Assembly (NCBI GenBank): GCA_003154025.1
Contig: PMCE01000125.1
Location: 4,246 to 9,816, forward strand
Direction of reading: 5' to 3'
DNA: 5,571 bases
Origin: Syntrophaceae bacterium
Lineage (GTDB): Bacteria > Desulfobacterota > SM23-61
A program made the translations under genes and the position numbers. Below, piece by piece: positions 1-5,554 of the stretch (the first letter of the stretch is position 1; each line of letters opens with the position of its first letter). Below the pieces are notes generated by a model that had not been told where the DNA came from, searched no databases, and was given only the letters and a program-made list of their open reading frames with translations.

Positions 1-159
1 ATGGCCGTGGGCAGCTCCATGGACCCCACCAACTCCTGGACGCTCTGGACCATCGGCTACACCAAAATCACCCACAAGCAGTATCTGGCGACCGGGTTTC
101 CCTGGGCCTGGCTGATGGTGGCCGTGGTCACCCTGCTGGCTTATTACATGATTCCCTGA
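1..159 (+). CDS. C-terminal fragment of a membrane permease, probably SLC13/ion-transporter type (5' end outside window)
   Basis: Frame 1 is open from the first base and stops with TGA at 157-159, giving 52 residues. An ATG falls at base 1, but the gene very probably begins upstream, because the fragment reads as the tail of a larger protein. It contains SMDPTNSWTLWTIGY, followed by a polar stretch (TKITHKQYLATG) and one hydrophobic helix (about residues 34-51) that ends at the C-terminus. A small-residue/Pro-Thr-Asn loop, a GY, a short amphipathic stretch and a last transmembrane helix match the C-terminal end of SLC13 (DASS) and related ion-transporter permeases, which carry anions or dicarboxylates across the inner membrane. 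That assignment rests on pattern resemblance over a short piece; another secondary carrier family is possible. It is separated from the next gene by 211 bases of hairpin-rich DNA, so it is probably a separate transcription unit. Confidence 0.5.
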   Translation: MAVGSSMDPTNSWTLWTIGYTKITHKQYLATGFPWAWLMVAVVTLLAYYMIP

Positions 160-195
160 CCTGGCCGAGTTGGGGCAACAGGCAAGACGGGCAAT

Positions 196-210
196 CCCGC
201 GAAGCGCGGG
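196..210. repeat. GC-rich hairpin 1 downstream of the permease gene
   Basis: CCCGCG (196-201) and CGCGGG (205-210) form a perfect 6-bp stem with a 3-base loop (AAG), 36 bases after the permease stop codon. No T-tract follows, so it is not a classical intrinsic terminator, though it could protect or terminate the upstream transcript. A very similar hairpin lies at 298-314. Confidence 0.5.
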
Positions 211-230
211 GCGGCTGCGGTCCAGCATTC

Positions 231-258
231 GTAGGGGCGATTCATGAATCGCCCCTAC
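231..258. repeat. Perfect 28-base palindrome (REP/MITE-like intergenic repeat)
   Basis: The left half GTAGGGGCGATTCA (231-244) is the exact reverse complement of the right half TGAATCGCCCCTAC (245-258), giving 14-base arms with no spacer. Symmetry stops at both ends (C230 against A259). A GTAGGGGCGA...TCGCCCCTAC palindrome of this kind resembles dispersed intergenic repeats seen in many environmental bacterial genomes. As RNA it would form a long stem. No second full copy occurs in this window; only the GTAGGGG core recurs, at 351-357. Confidence 0.75.
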
Positions 259-297
259 ACCAGCCTGGCAACGTGGATATGATATTTCCCCTCTTGG

Positions 298-314
298 CCC
301 CGCGAGGCGCGGGG
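298..314. repeat. GC-rich hairpin 2, similar to hairpin 1
   Basis: CCCCGCG (298-304) and CGCGGGG (308-314) form a perfect 7-bp stem around AGG, followed by TTTGTATGT. It is almost the same element as the hairpin at 196-210. The short T-run after it makes weak terminator activity possible. A smaller stem (AGGCG 327-331 with CGCCT 337-341) follows, so the leader region upstream of the HyuA-like gene is heavily structured. Confidence 0.5.
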
Positions 315-347
315 TTTGTATGTATAAGGCGATAAGCGCCTGAACTG

Positions 348-364
348 ATTGTAGGGGTTACAAT
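348..364. promoter_or_regulatory. Inverted repeat ATTGTA-N5-TACAAT just upstream of the HyuA-like gene; possible operator or leader hairpin
   Basis: ATTGTA (348-353) and TACAAT (359-364) are exact reverse complements separated by GGGGT. The repeat ends 6 bases before the ATG at 371. It covers the region where a ribosome binding site or operator would lie. TACAAT also resembles a -10 box, but no convincing -35 lies at the right distance upstream, and it would give an almost leaderless transcript. The AGGA at 365-368 is only 2 bases from the start codon, so translation initiation here does not depend on a normal Shine-Dalgarno site. A regulatory role is inference from position and symmetry. Confidence 0.35.
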
Positions 365-370
365 AGGATC

Positions 371-2530
371 ATGAAAGAAAGGAAAGTCCGCATCGGAATC
401 GATGTGGGAGGAACCTTCACCAAAGCCGTGGTCATCGACCACGAGACTCTGGAGATCATCGGCAAGGTCTCGGTCTTAACCACCCACGCGGAGGACGAAG
501 GGGTCGCCAAGGGGGTCATTCATGTATTTCAGCGTTCTTTGAAGGATTTTGCCGTCAACCCCAAAGACGTCGTCTTCCTCGCCCACAGCACGACCCAGGC
601 GACCAACGCCCTCCTGGAGGGCGACGTGGCCCCGGTGGGGATTGTGGGCATGGGCGGGGGGGCGGTGGGGTCCATGCTGGCCAGGAAGCAGACCTCCATC
701 GAGGACATCCCCCTGGGCACGGGCAAGATCCTGCGGACCTACCATACCTTCCTGAAGACCGGAAAGCTCACCCCCGAAGAAGCCAGGCAGGCCATCGAAG
801 ACCTCTTGAGCCAGGGCGCCAAGGTGATCGTGGCCAGCGACTCCTTCAGCGTCGACGATCCGCAGAATGAACTCCTGGTGCTGGACGTGGCCCAGCAGAT
901 GGGGGTTCCGGCCACCGGGGGGCACGACATTTCCAAGCTGTACGGACTCACCGTCCGCACGCGCACCGCCGTCGTAAACGCCAGCATTCTTCCTAAGATG
1001 ATCGAGACCGCCCGCATGACCGAGGAGAGCGTCAGCAAAGCCGGCATCGAGGCGCCGGTGATGATCATGCGCGGGGACGGCGGCGTGATGGACACGAAGG
1101 AGATGCGCAAGCGGCCCATCCTGACCATGCTCTCGGGGCCTGCGGCCACTGTGGCCGGCGCGCTCATGTACCTGCGCGTCTCCGACGGAATCTTTTTCGA
1201 GGTCGGAGGGACCAGCACCAACATCGGGGTCATCCGCAACGGGAAACCCACGATCCGCTTCGCCGAGATCGGGGGCCACCGGACCTACGTGAACTCCCTG
1301 GACATCCGGGTCCTGGGCATTGCCGGAGGAAGCATGGTGCGGAGCGATGGGAAAGAGATCGTGGACGTAGGCCCCCGCAGCGCCCACATCGCCGGCCTTC
1401 CCTACTCCGCCTTCGCCCGGCCGGAAGACCTGGCCGAGCCTCAGTTGATTTTGCTGAAGCCCAAGCCGGAAGACCCTGCCGACTTTGCGGCCGTCCGGGT
1501 TCGCAGCGGGAAAACCTACGCCATCACCAACACGTGCGCGGCCAATGCCCTGGGAATCGTCAAACCGGAACACTATTCTTACGGGAATGCCGAGGCGGCG
1601 AGGCGGGCCATCGAACCCCTGGCCAAACACATGGGGATTTCGGTGGAAGAAACCGCCCGGCGCATCCTGGACAAGGCCACCGACAAAATCATCCCGGTCA
1701 TCGAAAGCCTGGTGGCGGAATACCAGCTGGACCGCGACCAGGTGGTGCTGGTGGGCGGAGGGGGCGGAGCCGCCGCCCTGATCCCCCACACCGCCAAGCG
1801 ACTGGGGCTGGAGTACAAGATCTCCGAGAATGCCGAGGTCATCTCCTCCATCGGCGTAGCCCTGGCCATGGTCCGGGACGTGGTGGAGCGGGTGATCATC
1901 AACCCCAGCCCGGAGGACATCGCTGCCCTCAAGCAGGAGGCGCGGGAAGGAGCCATGCGGGCCGGGGCCAACCCGGAGAGCATCGAGGTCTTCGTAGAGA
2001 TCAACCCCCAGACCAACCGTACCCGCTGCACCGCCCTGGGGGCCACGGAGATGAGAAGCCAGGATATGGGCCACATCATCGGTGAAGAAGAGGGCCGGGC
2101 CGTTGCCGCCAAGTCGATGAACCTTCCCGTGGAGCGGGTGGAGCGGCGGGCCGGCACCGGCCTGGTGAACGTCTATCAGGGCCTGGTGGAGGAGCGCCGC
2201 CTCTGGCTCTTCACCACCAAACGGCAGCCGGTGCGGGTCCTGGACAGCCACGGGTTCATCAAAGTCCAGCGTTCGGACGGGTCCGTCTACCAACTGTCCG
2301 GCGCACAGGCCCTGGCGGGTCTGAAGCAGGCCTGGGAGAACCTGACCATTTACAACGGGGACAGTATTCTCTTCCCCACCCTGTTTCTCATCGTGGGAAG
2401 CCACATCGTCGATTTTTCCGGGTTGCAGAGCGTCGATCACGTTCTGGGGCTGGCAGCTTCCGAACTGGAAGGAATCAAGCCGGAAGAGCCCGTGGTGATC
2501 GTGGGCTCGCGTGCGCCCCGCGGGATGTAG
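371..2530 (+). CDS. Hydantoinase/oxoprolinase (HyuA)-family ATP-dependent protein
   Basis: This is a 719-residue cytoplasmic protein of the ASKHA fold. The N-terminal Hydant_A_N-type region starts with the phosphate-1 loop IGIDVGGTFTKAVVID (residues 8-23) and runs to about 190. The hydantoinase A core follows, with MRGDGGVM (233-240), LSGPAATVAGA (254-264), the phosphate-2 motif FEVGGTSTNIGV (276-287), LGIAGGSMVR (315-324) and the adenosine-binding VVLVGGGGGAAALIPHTA (458-475). Family members use ATP to activate hydantoin, 5-oxoproline, or ketones in acetone and acetophenone carboxylases. The substrate here is not identifiable. No HyuB-type partner is in view. Residues ~520-719 form a C-terminal extension that I cannot assign. 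Phosphate-2 reads EVGGTSTN where classical members have D.GGTSTD. The start is fixed by an in-frame TGA at 341-343 and by the N-terminal motif; no GTG or ATG lies between. It is the first gene of a likely three-gene operon. Family assignment is firm; function is open. Confidence 0.9.
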   Translation: MKERKVRIGIDVGGTFTKAVVIDHETLEIIGKVSVLTTHAEDEGVAKGVIHVFQRSLKDFAVNPKDVVFLAHSTTQATNALLEGDVAPVGIVGMGGGAVGSMLARKQTSIEDIPLGTGKILRTYHTFLKTGKLTPEEARQAIEDLLSQGAKVIVASDSFSVDDPQNELLVLDVAQQMGVPATGGHDISKLYGLTVRTRTAVVNASILPKMIETARMTEESVSKAGIEAPVMIMRGDGGVMDTKEMRKRPILTMLSGPAATVAGALMYLRVSDGIFFEVGGTSTNIGVIRNGKPTIRFAEIGGHRTYVNSLDIRVLGIAGGSMVRSDGKEIVDVGPRSAHIAGLPYSAFARPEDLAEPQLILLKPKPEDPADFAAVRVRSGKTYAITNTCAANALGIVKPEHYSYGNAEAARRAIEPLAKHMGISVEETARRILDKATDKIIPVIESLVAEYQLDRDQVVLVGGGGGAAALIPHTAKRLGLEYKISENAEVISSIGVALAMVRDVVERVIINPSPEDIAALKQEAREGAMRAGANPESIEVFVEINPQTNRTRCTALGATEMRSQDMGHIIGEEEGRAVAAKSMNLPVERVERRAGTGLVNVYQGLVEERRLWLFTTKRQPVRVLDSHGFIKVQRSDGSVYQLSGAQALAGLKQAWENLTIYNGDSILFPTLFLIVGSHIVDFSGLQSVDHVLGLAASELEGIKPEEPVVIVGSRAPRGM

Positions 2531-2531
2531 G

Positions 2532-3197
2532 ATGGAGGAAACCCTTCGCGACCTCATGGAACGGGTCATTCGGGAGGGGACGGAGCGGCGTTTTGCCCAT
2601 CTGACCCTGCAAGAAGACCCCTTCTTCCATCGGCTTCGCCCGGAGATGCACCGGGAGGCCGTTGATTTTGGCCTGACCTCCGGTCAGGAGGCCGCGGATC
2701 AGGCCACGGAAAGATATGGGCGCGAGACGGAAGCCATGGCGTCGGTTCTGCGGATCTCGGTCGTGCGAAGTGAAGATCAGCCCCGGGCCGGACCCATGGT
2801 TCATTTTTCCGAATACCGGGAGAAACCTCCCCAGATCACTCTTTACCGGCGGTCGATGACCGAAGCCAACCAGCTCATTCAGGAAAATCACTTGGAGGAC
2901 CTGCTGGGGTTGGCCGATGTGGAGCCCATGCATCTCGCCCATGAGCTGTATCATCATCTGGAGGCGAAGAAGTTGATCCCCGGCGCTTCCCGTTTCCGCC
3001 TGGAGTCTTTTCGTCTCGGCCCCCTCCGTTTCCGGACCGGGCTGCCCTCGCTCAGCGAGATTGCCGCCGATCGATTTGCCACGGGGATGCTGAAGCTGAG
3101 AGTGCCCCCCAAGGCAACTCAATTGATCACCATCTACGCCCATAACCCGGATTATGCCAGGAGTTTTTTGACTCGCCTGCAGAGTCTGCCGGAGTAA
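2532..3197 (+). CDS. Unknown protein with HExxH-type (HELYHH) putative zinc metallopeptidase motif
   Basis: This is a 221-residue protein of no family I can name. It has no signal peptide or membrane helix, so it is probably cytoplasmic. The N-terminal ~70 residues are charged and likely helical. The region 72-110 looks like alternating strands (SVLRISVVRS, QITLYRRS). The key feature is AHELYHHLEAKK, with H137, E138 and H141 forming HExxH, followed 34 residues later by LSEIAADRFATGMLKL (E176, D180). This spacing and the E..AD.FA pattern are those of gluzincin-like zinc peptidases and recall the IrrE/ImmA (M78) arrangement, but no helix-turn-helix is attached. Zinc binding and proteolysis are inferences. 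The ATG is one base past the HyuA-like stop (TAG-G-ATG), which implies translational coupling. A GTG at 2511 would add 7 residues and overlap the upstream gene; I prefer the ATG. The GGAGGA inside its own codons is too far from the later ATG at 2556. Confidence 0.8.
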   Translation: MEETLRDLMERVIREGTERRFAHLTLQEDPFFHRLRPEMHREAVDFGLTSGQEAADQATERYGRETEAMASVLRISVVRSEDQPRAGPMVHFSEYREKPPQITLYRRSMTEANQLIQENHLEDLLGLADVEPMHLAHELYHHLEAKKLIPGASRFRLESFRLGPLRFRTGLPSLSEIAADRFATGMLKLRVPPKATQLITIYAHNPDYARSFLTRLQSLPE

Positions 3198-3224
3198 ATC
3201 GATTCATCTTATCCGTGCGAAGGA

Positions 3225-3230
3225 AAGGAG
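3225..3230 (+). promoter_or_regulatory. Shine-Dalgarno site deciding the start of the UroD-like gene
   Basis: AAGGAG sits 6 bases before the ATG at 3237. This favours that start over the in-frame ATG at 3264, where the conserved domain itself begins (MSRRERFLKAL) but which lacks a comparable site. Confidence 0.75.
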
Positions 3231-3236
3231 AATTGC

Positions 3237-4403
3237 ATGAAAGAAAAGGTTGCGACGCAACCAATGAGCCGCCGCGAGCGGTTCCTCAAGGCTTTGGATC
3301 ATCAGGAACCCGACCGGGTGCCCATCGACCTGGGCTCGGTGGGCGGAGGCATCACCGACGTTGCCTACACCCGGGTCAAAGAATACCTCGGGATAGAGGG
3401 CGACGAGGGGACTACTTACACGACCACGCTGACGGTCTCCCAGTTCGACGAGCGGGTGCTCCGCGCCTTGGACGTGGATTTCCGCCGCTTCGGCCTGAAG
3501 GGCTCCAAACGGCGCCCCGGCCGGGTCGAACAACCGGACGGGAGCTGGGCGGACGAGTGGGGAATTTTCTACCGCAAGGCCGGCTACTACAACCAGATCG
3601 TCAAGAATCCCCTGCGAGACGCCACCGTCTCAGACCTCGCGCGTCACCCCTGGCCGGACCCCGGGGACCCGAGCCTTGTCGAAGGACTGGCGGCCCAGGC
3701 CCGGAATCTCTATGAAGGAACGGATTTCGCCCTTTCCGCCAAGTCCGTCTCGGGGGGAATTTTCCAGACTTGCTCCCGCCTGCGAAGCATGGAGCAGTTC
3801 CTCATGGATATGCTCCTGGATAAACCCTTTGCCAGGGAGTTGCTGGCGCGGGTAGAGGATACGGTGCTGAACCTGACGGAGGCTCTGCTGTCGGCGGTGG
3901 GACCTTACGTCCAGATGGTGGAGACCCAGGATGACCTGGGCACCCAGAGGGCCCCGCTCATCTCCCCGGCCCTTTACCGGGAGATGATTCAGCCCTGCCA
4001 CGCCCATCTGTCTGCGCTGATCAAAAAGAAGACGGGAGGAAAAGCCAAGGTCTTTCTCCACAGCGATGGGTCCATCTTCGATGTAATTCCCGATTTGATC
4101 GATGCGGGGATCGAAGTCTTGAACCCGCTTCAGCCCCATGCGGCCAAGATGGACCCCAAGGGTCTGAAAGCCGCCTTTGGCAAGCAGCTGGCGTTTCATG
4201 GAGGGCTGGACCAGCAGAAGACCATTCCCTTCGGCACCCCCGAAGAAGCCGCCGGCGATGTACGCCGGGTCATAACAGCCCTGGCTCCCGGGGGAGGGTA
4301 CATATTCGCCCCCTGCCACAACCTGCAGCCCGACGTACCCCCGCAGAACATCGTGGCCATCTACCGCGAGGCGAAAGAGTATGGGGTGTATCCCATCAAG
4401 TGA
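3237..4403 (+). CDS. Uroporphyrinogen decarboxylase (UroD/MtaA/CmuA) superfamily protein
   Basis: This 388-residue cytoplasmic protein has a TIM-barrel-type UroD fold. The N-terminal MSRRERFLKALDHQEPDRVP (10-29) is the standard opening of this superfamily. Further hallmarks are the ISPALYREMIQPCHAHL stretch (242-258), KVFLHSDGSIFDVIPDLIDAGIEVLNP (271-297, a strand ending in His275 plus Asp277), FHGGLDQQ (320-327) and the C-terminal GGGYIFAPCHNLQPDVPPQNI (352-372). It lacks the Arg-rich substrate loop of true HemE, so heme synthesis is unlikely. Corrinoid methyltransferases such as MtaA and CmuA bind zinc through H-x-C...C. Here the middle Cys is Asp277, while His275 and Cys360 remain, so a metal site of altered ligand set is plausible. 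A methyl-transfer, demethylation or decarboxylation role is inferred from the superfamily only; no corrinoid protein is in view. It lies 39 bases after the HELYHH gene and is probably the last gene of the operon. Confidence 0.88.
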   Translation: MKEKVATQPMSRRERFLKALDHQEPDRVPIDLGSVGGGITDVAYTRVKEYLGIEGDEGTTYTTTLTVSQFDERVLRALDVDFRRFGLKGSKRRPGRVEQPDGSWADEWGIFYRKAGYYNQIVKNPLRDATVSDLARHPWPDPGDPSLVEGLAAQARNLYEGTDFALSAKSVSGGIFQTCSRLRSMEQFLMDMLLDKPFARELLARVEDTVLNLTEALLSAVGPYVQMVETQDDLGTQRAPLISPALYREMIQPCHAHLSALIKKKTGGKAKVFLHSDGSIFDVIPDLIDAGIEVLNPLQPHAAKMDPKGLKAAFGKQLAFHGGLDQQKTIPFGTPEEAAGDVRRVITALAPGGGYIFAPCHNLQPDVPPQNIVAIYREAKEYGVYPIK

Positions 4404-4408
4404 AAGGT

Positions 4409-4486
4409 GCCGCAAGTCGCAAGGCGCAAGGCGTAAGAGCGAAAAGGCATTGACGACTTGCGCTCTCGCGACTTGCGACTTGCGGC
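4409..4486. terminator. Long inverted repeat of GCAAGTC-type heptads; probable bidirectional terminator
   Basis: The outer arms 4409-4423 and 4472-4486 are perfect 15-base reverse complements (GCCGCAAGTCGCAAG and its complement). Six further bases can pair inside them (AGAGCG 4436-4441 with CGCTCT 4461-4466). The left arm is built of tandem heptads GCAAGTC, GCAAGGC, GCAAGGC (4412-4432). The right arm, read on the minus strand, has GCAAGTC at 4477-4483, 4470-4476 and 4455-4461, with the octamer GCGAGAGC at 4462-4469. The element starts 5 bases after the UroD-like stop, and its last base is the final base of the minus-strand stop codon. It therefore fills the whole gap between the convergent genes. 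No clear T-tract follows on either side, so termination is inferred from position and stem strength. Confidence 0.65.
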
Positions 4487-5394
4487 TACTTCATCTTGGA
4501 AAGCACTTCTTTGTAAAAATCGTAAATCCCCTTTTTGCCCGCTCCCCCGGTGTAGCCCGCCCGGACCATGAGGCGGATGAGGGGATGGAGTCTGCCCTTC
4601 TCCGAACCCAGCTCCCGGATCCGGTCCTCTTCCGAGCTGGCGTAGATCGCCCAGGAACCGCCCATGTCCGCCAGTTCCAGGGGACCCATGGGGAGGTTGT
4701 AGCCGAGCTTCATGGCCTTGTCGATCTCCTCCGGGGGCGCCACCCGCTCATAGACCATCTGGACTGCTTCCATGCGCATGGCGAAGTAGGCCCGGTTGGC
4801 CAGGAATCCATAGCTGGCATCCCAACAGACGACGGGGTCTTTCTGCAGAAGGCGGGCCAGCTCGCAGGTCACGGCCACGGTGTTCTCCGAGGCTTTCGCC
4901 CCTTTCACCACCTCCACCAGCTTCATAACCCCCACGGGATTGAAGAAGTGCATCCCCACGACCCTATCCGGACGGTTGGTGGCCGAGGCGATCTCGGTGA
5001 TGCTCAGGTAAGAGGTATTGGTCGCCAGGATGGTATGGGCGGCGGCGTTTTCGTCCATTTTCTTGAAGAGTTCTTTCTTGATCTTGATATTCTCGGTCGC
5101 CGCTTCCAGGATGAAATCGGAGGCGGCTGCCGCCTTGGCGAGGTCCGTGGTCCCCCCGATCCGGCTCAAGAGCTCTTTCTTCTCTTCCGGGGTCATCTTG
5201 CCCTTGGCCACGAAGAACTTCTCCGCCCTCTGATCGATTCCCGCCAGTCCTTTGCTCACCAGCTCATCTTTTATATCTACGAGAGTAACTTGGCATTTCG
5301 CCAGCCGGGCCATCAGTTCACCGATCTGCGCCCCCATCAGTCCCGCCCCGATGACGGTGACTTTCTTGACATCCCCTATCTTAAGCTCGCTCAT
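4486..5394 (-). CDS. 3-hydroxyacyl-CoA dehydrogenase (3-hydroxybutyryl-CoA dehydrogenase type)
   Basis: This 302-residue cytoplasmic enzyme is expected to oxidise (S)-3-hydroxyacyl-CoA to 3-oxoacyl-CoA with NAD+, or the reverse, in beta-oxidation or butyrate-type pathways. The N-terminal Rossmann domain has VTVIGAGLMGAQI (12-24, GxGxMG) and Asp40 at the end of strand 2, favouring NAD over NADP. Catalytic positions match the family: Ser128 in TNTS, His149 and Asn152 in GMHFFNP, Glu161 in KLVEVV, and Asn200 in FLANR. The C-terminal dimerisation domain has DKAMKLGYNLPMGPLELADMG (225-245) and ends in GKKGIYDFYKE. The length suits the single-function bacterial form (about 280-300). Oddities are DASYGFLANR where most members have DSPGFVVNR, and a divergent stretch at 245-265; substrate preference may therefore differ from classical Hbd. 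The start is fixed by a strong ribosome binding site. It converges with the UroD-like operon and has its own promoter. Confidence 0.93.
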   Translation of the reverse strand: MSELKIGDVKKVTVIGAGLMGAQIGELMARLAKCQVTLVDIKDELVSKGLAGIDQRAEKFFVAKGKMTPEEKKELLSRIGGTTDLAKAAAASDFILEAATENIKIKKELFKKMDENAAAHTILATNTSYLSITEIASATNRPDRVVGMHFFNPVGVMKLVEVVKGAKASENTVAVTCELARLLQKDPVVCWDASYGFLANRAYFAMRMEAVQMVYERVAPPEEIDKAMKLGYNLPMGPLELADMGGSWAIYASSEEDRIRELGSEKGRLHPLIRLMVRAGYTGGAGKKGIYDFYKEVLSKMK

Positions 5395-5397
5395 GTC

Positions 5398-5406
5398 TCC
5401 TCCTTT
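5398..5406 (-). promoter_or_regulatory. Strong Shine-Dalgarno site of the 3-hydroxyacyl-CoA dehydrogenase gene
   Basis: On the minus strand AAAGGAGGA lies 3 bases before the ATG (5392-5394), within AAAGGAGGAGAC-ATG. It is close to full complementarity with the 16S 3' end and fixes the start codon. Confidence 0.85.
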
Positions 5407-5474
5407 CTTGGACTCATGAAACTCAGGTGTTTGGTTTAAGGGAAAAGTGAAATTCCCGGGTAGGCATCGGGGTC

Positions 5475-5504
5475 AGTATAGGGAGAAGGAAGGGAAGGTG
5501 TCAA
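5475..5504 (-). promoter_or_regulatory. Near-consensus sigma-70 promoter for the 3-hydroxyacyl-CoA dehydrogenase gene
   Basis: On the minus strand the -35 is TTGACA (5499-5504, perfect), the spacer is 18 bases of pyrimidine-rich DNA, and the -10 is TATACT (5475-5480, five of six matches to consensus). Transcription would begin near 5468, leaving a leader of about 70 bases before the ATG. That leader holds a weak hairpin (GGGAA 5440-5444 with TTCCC 5453-5457) and a CCCGGG at 5455-5460. No clear operator was recognised. Confidence 0.7.
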
Positions 5505-5524
5505 ATGGAAAAAGGCACTCTCTG

Positions 5525-5554
5525 AAATCCTCCCAACCCCCCCTTTGATAAAGG
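5525..5554. repeat. Probable partial copy of a C-rich/TTTGATAAAGG intergenic repeat
   Basis: A pyrimidine-rich stretch (AAATCCTCCCAACCCCCCC) runs into CCTTT-GAT-AAAGG (5542-5554), a 5-bp stem with a 3-base loop. This resembles the left half and centre of dispersed palindromic elements of the form AATCCCCC...CCCTTTGATAAAGGG...GGGGGATT found in many bacterial genomes. The right, G-rich half is missing: the sequence continues as AAAGCTGTG. It lies upstream of the dehydrogenase promoter. The resemblance is from memory and was not checked by search. Confidence 0.4.

Noticed and set aside
278..283. TATGAT as a -10 box for the HyuA-like operon
   Set aside because: No acceptable -35 lies 16-18 bases upstream. 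TATAAG at 323-328 fails for the same reason, so no promoter is called for this operon.
242..442. 66-codon minus-strand frame over the intergenic repeats and the start of the HyuA-like gene
   Set aside because: It is composed of repeat DNA and antisense of a conserved N-terminal motif; no ribosome binding site or homology is apparent.
476..2569. 697-codon open frame on the minus strand opposite the HyuA-like gene
   Set aside because: Its translation is rich in Gly, His, Pro and Asp without recognisable motifs. It is the usual antisense shadow of a GC-rich gene with strong third-position bias, and the plus-strand protein has clear family motifs.
2475..3143. 222-codon minus-strand frame opposite the HELYHH gene
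   Set aside because: The plus-strand frame has operon spacing, a stop-start junction with the HyuA-like gene and a coherent metal-site motif. The minus frame has low-complexity Gly/Leu/Gln-rich content and crosses the gene junction.
3630..4415. 261-codon minus-strand frame opposite the UroD-like gene
   Set aside because: No recognisable motif and no ribosome binding site; fully covered by a well-supported gene on the plus strand.
4412..4483. CRISPR-like array
   Set aside because: The heptads are contiguous with no spacers and face each other as hairpin arms, so this is an inverted repeat and not an array.
4381..5439. 352-codon plus-strand frame opposite the dehydrogenase
   Set aside because: It is an antisense shadow: the minus strand encodes an unmistakable 3-hydroxyacyl-CoA dehydrogenase with catalytic residues, promoter and ribosome binding site, and this frame shows no domain.
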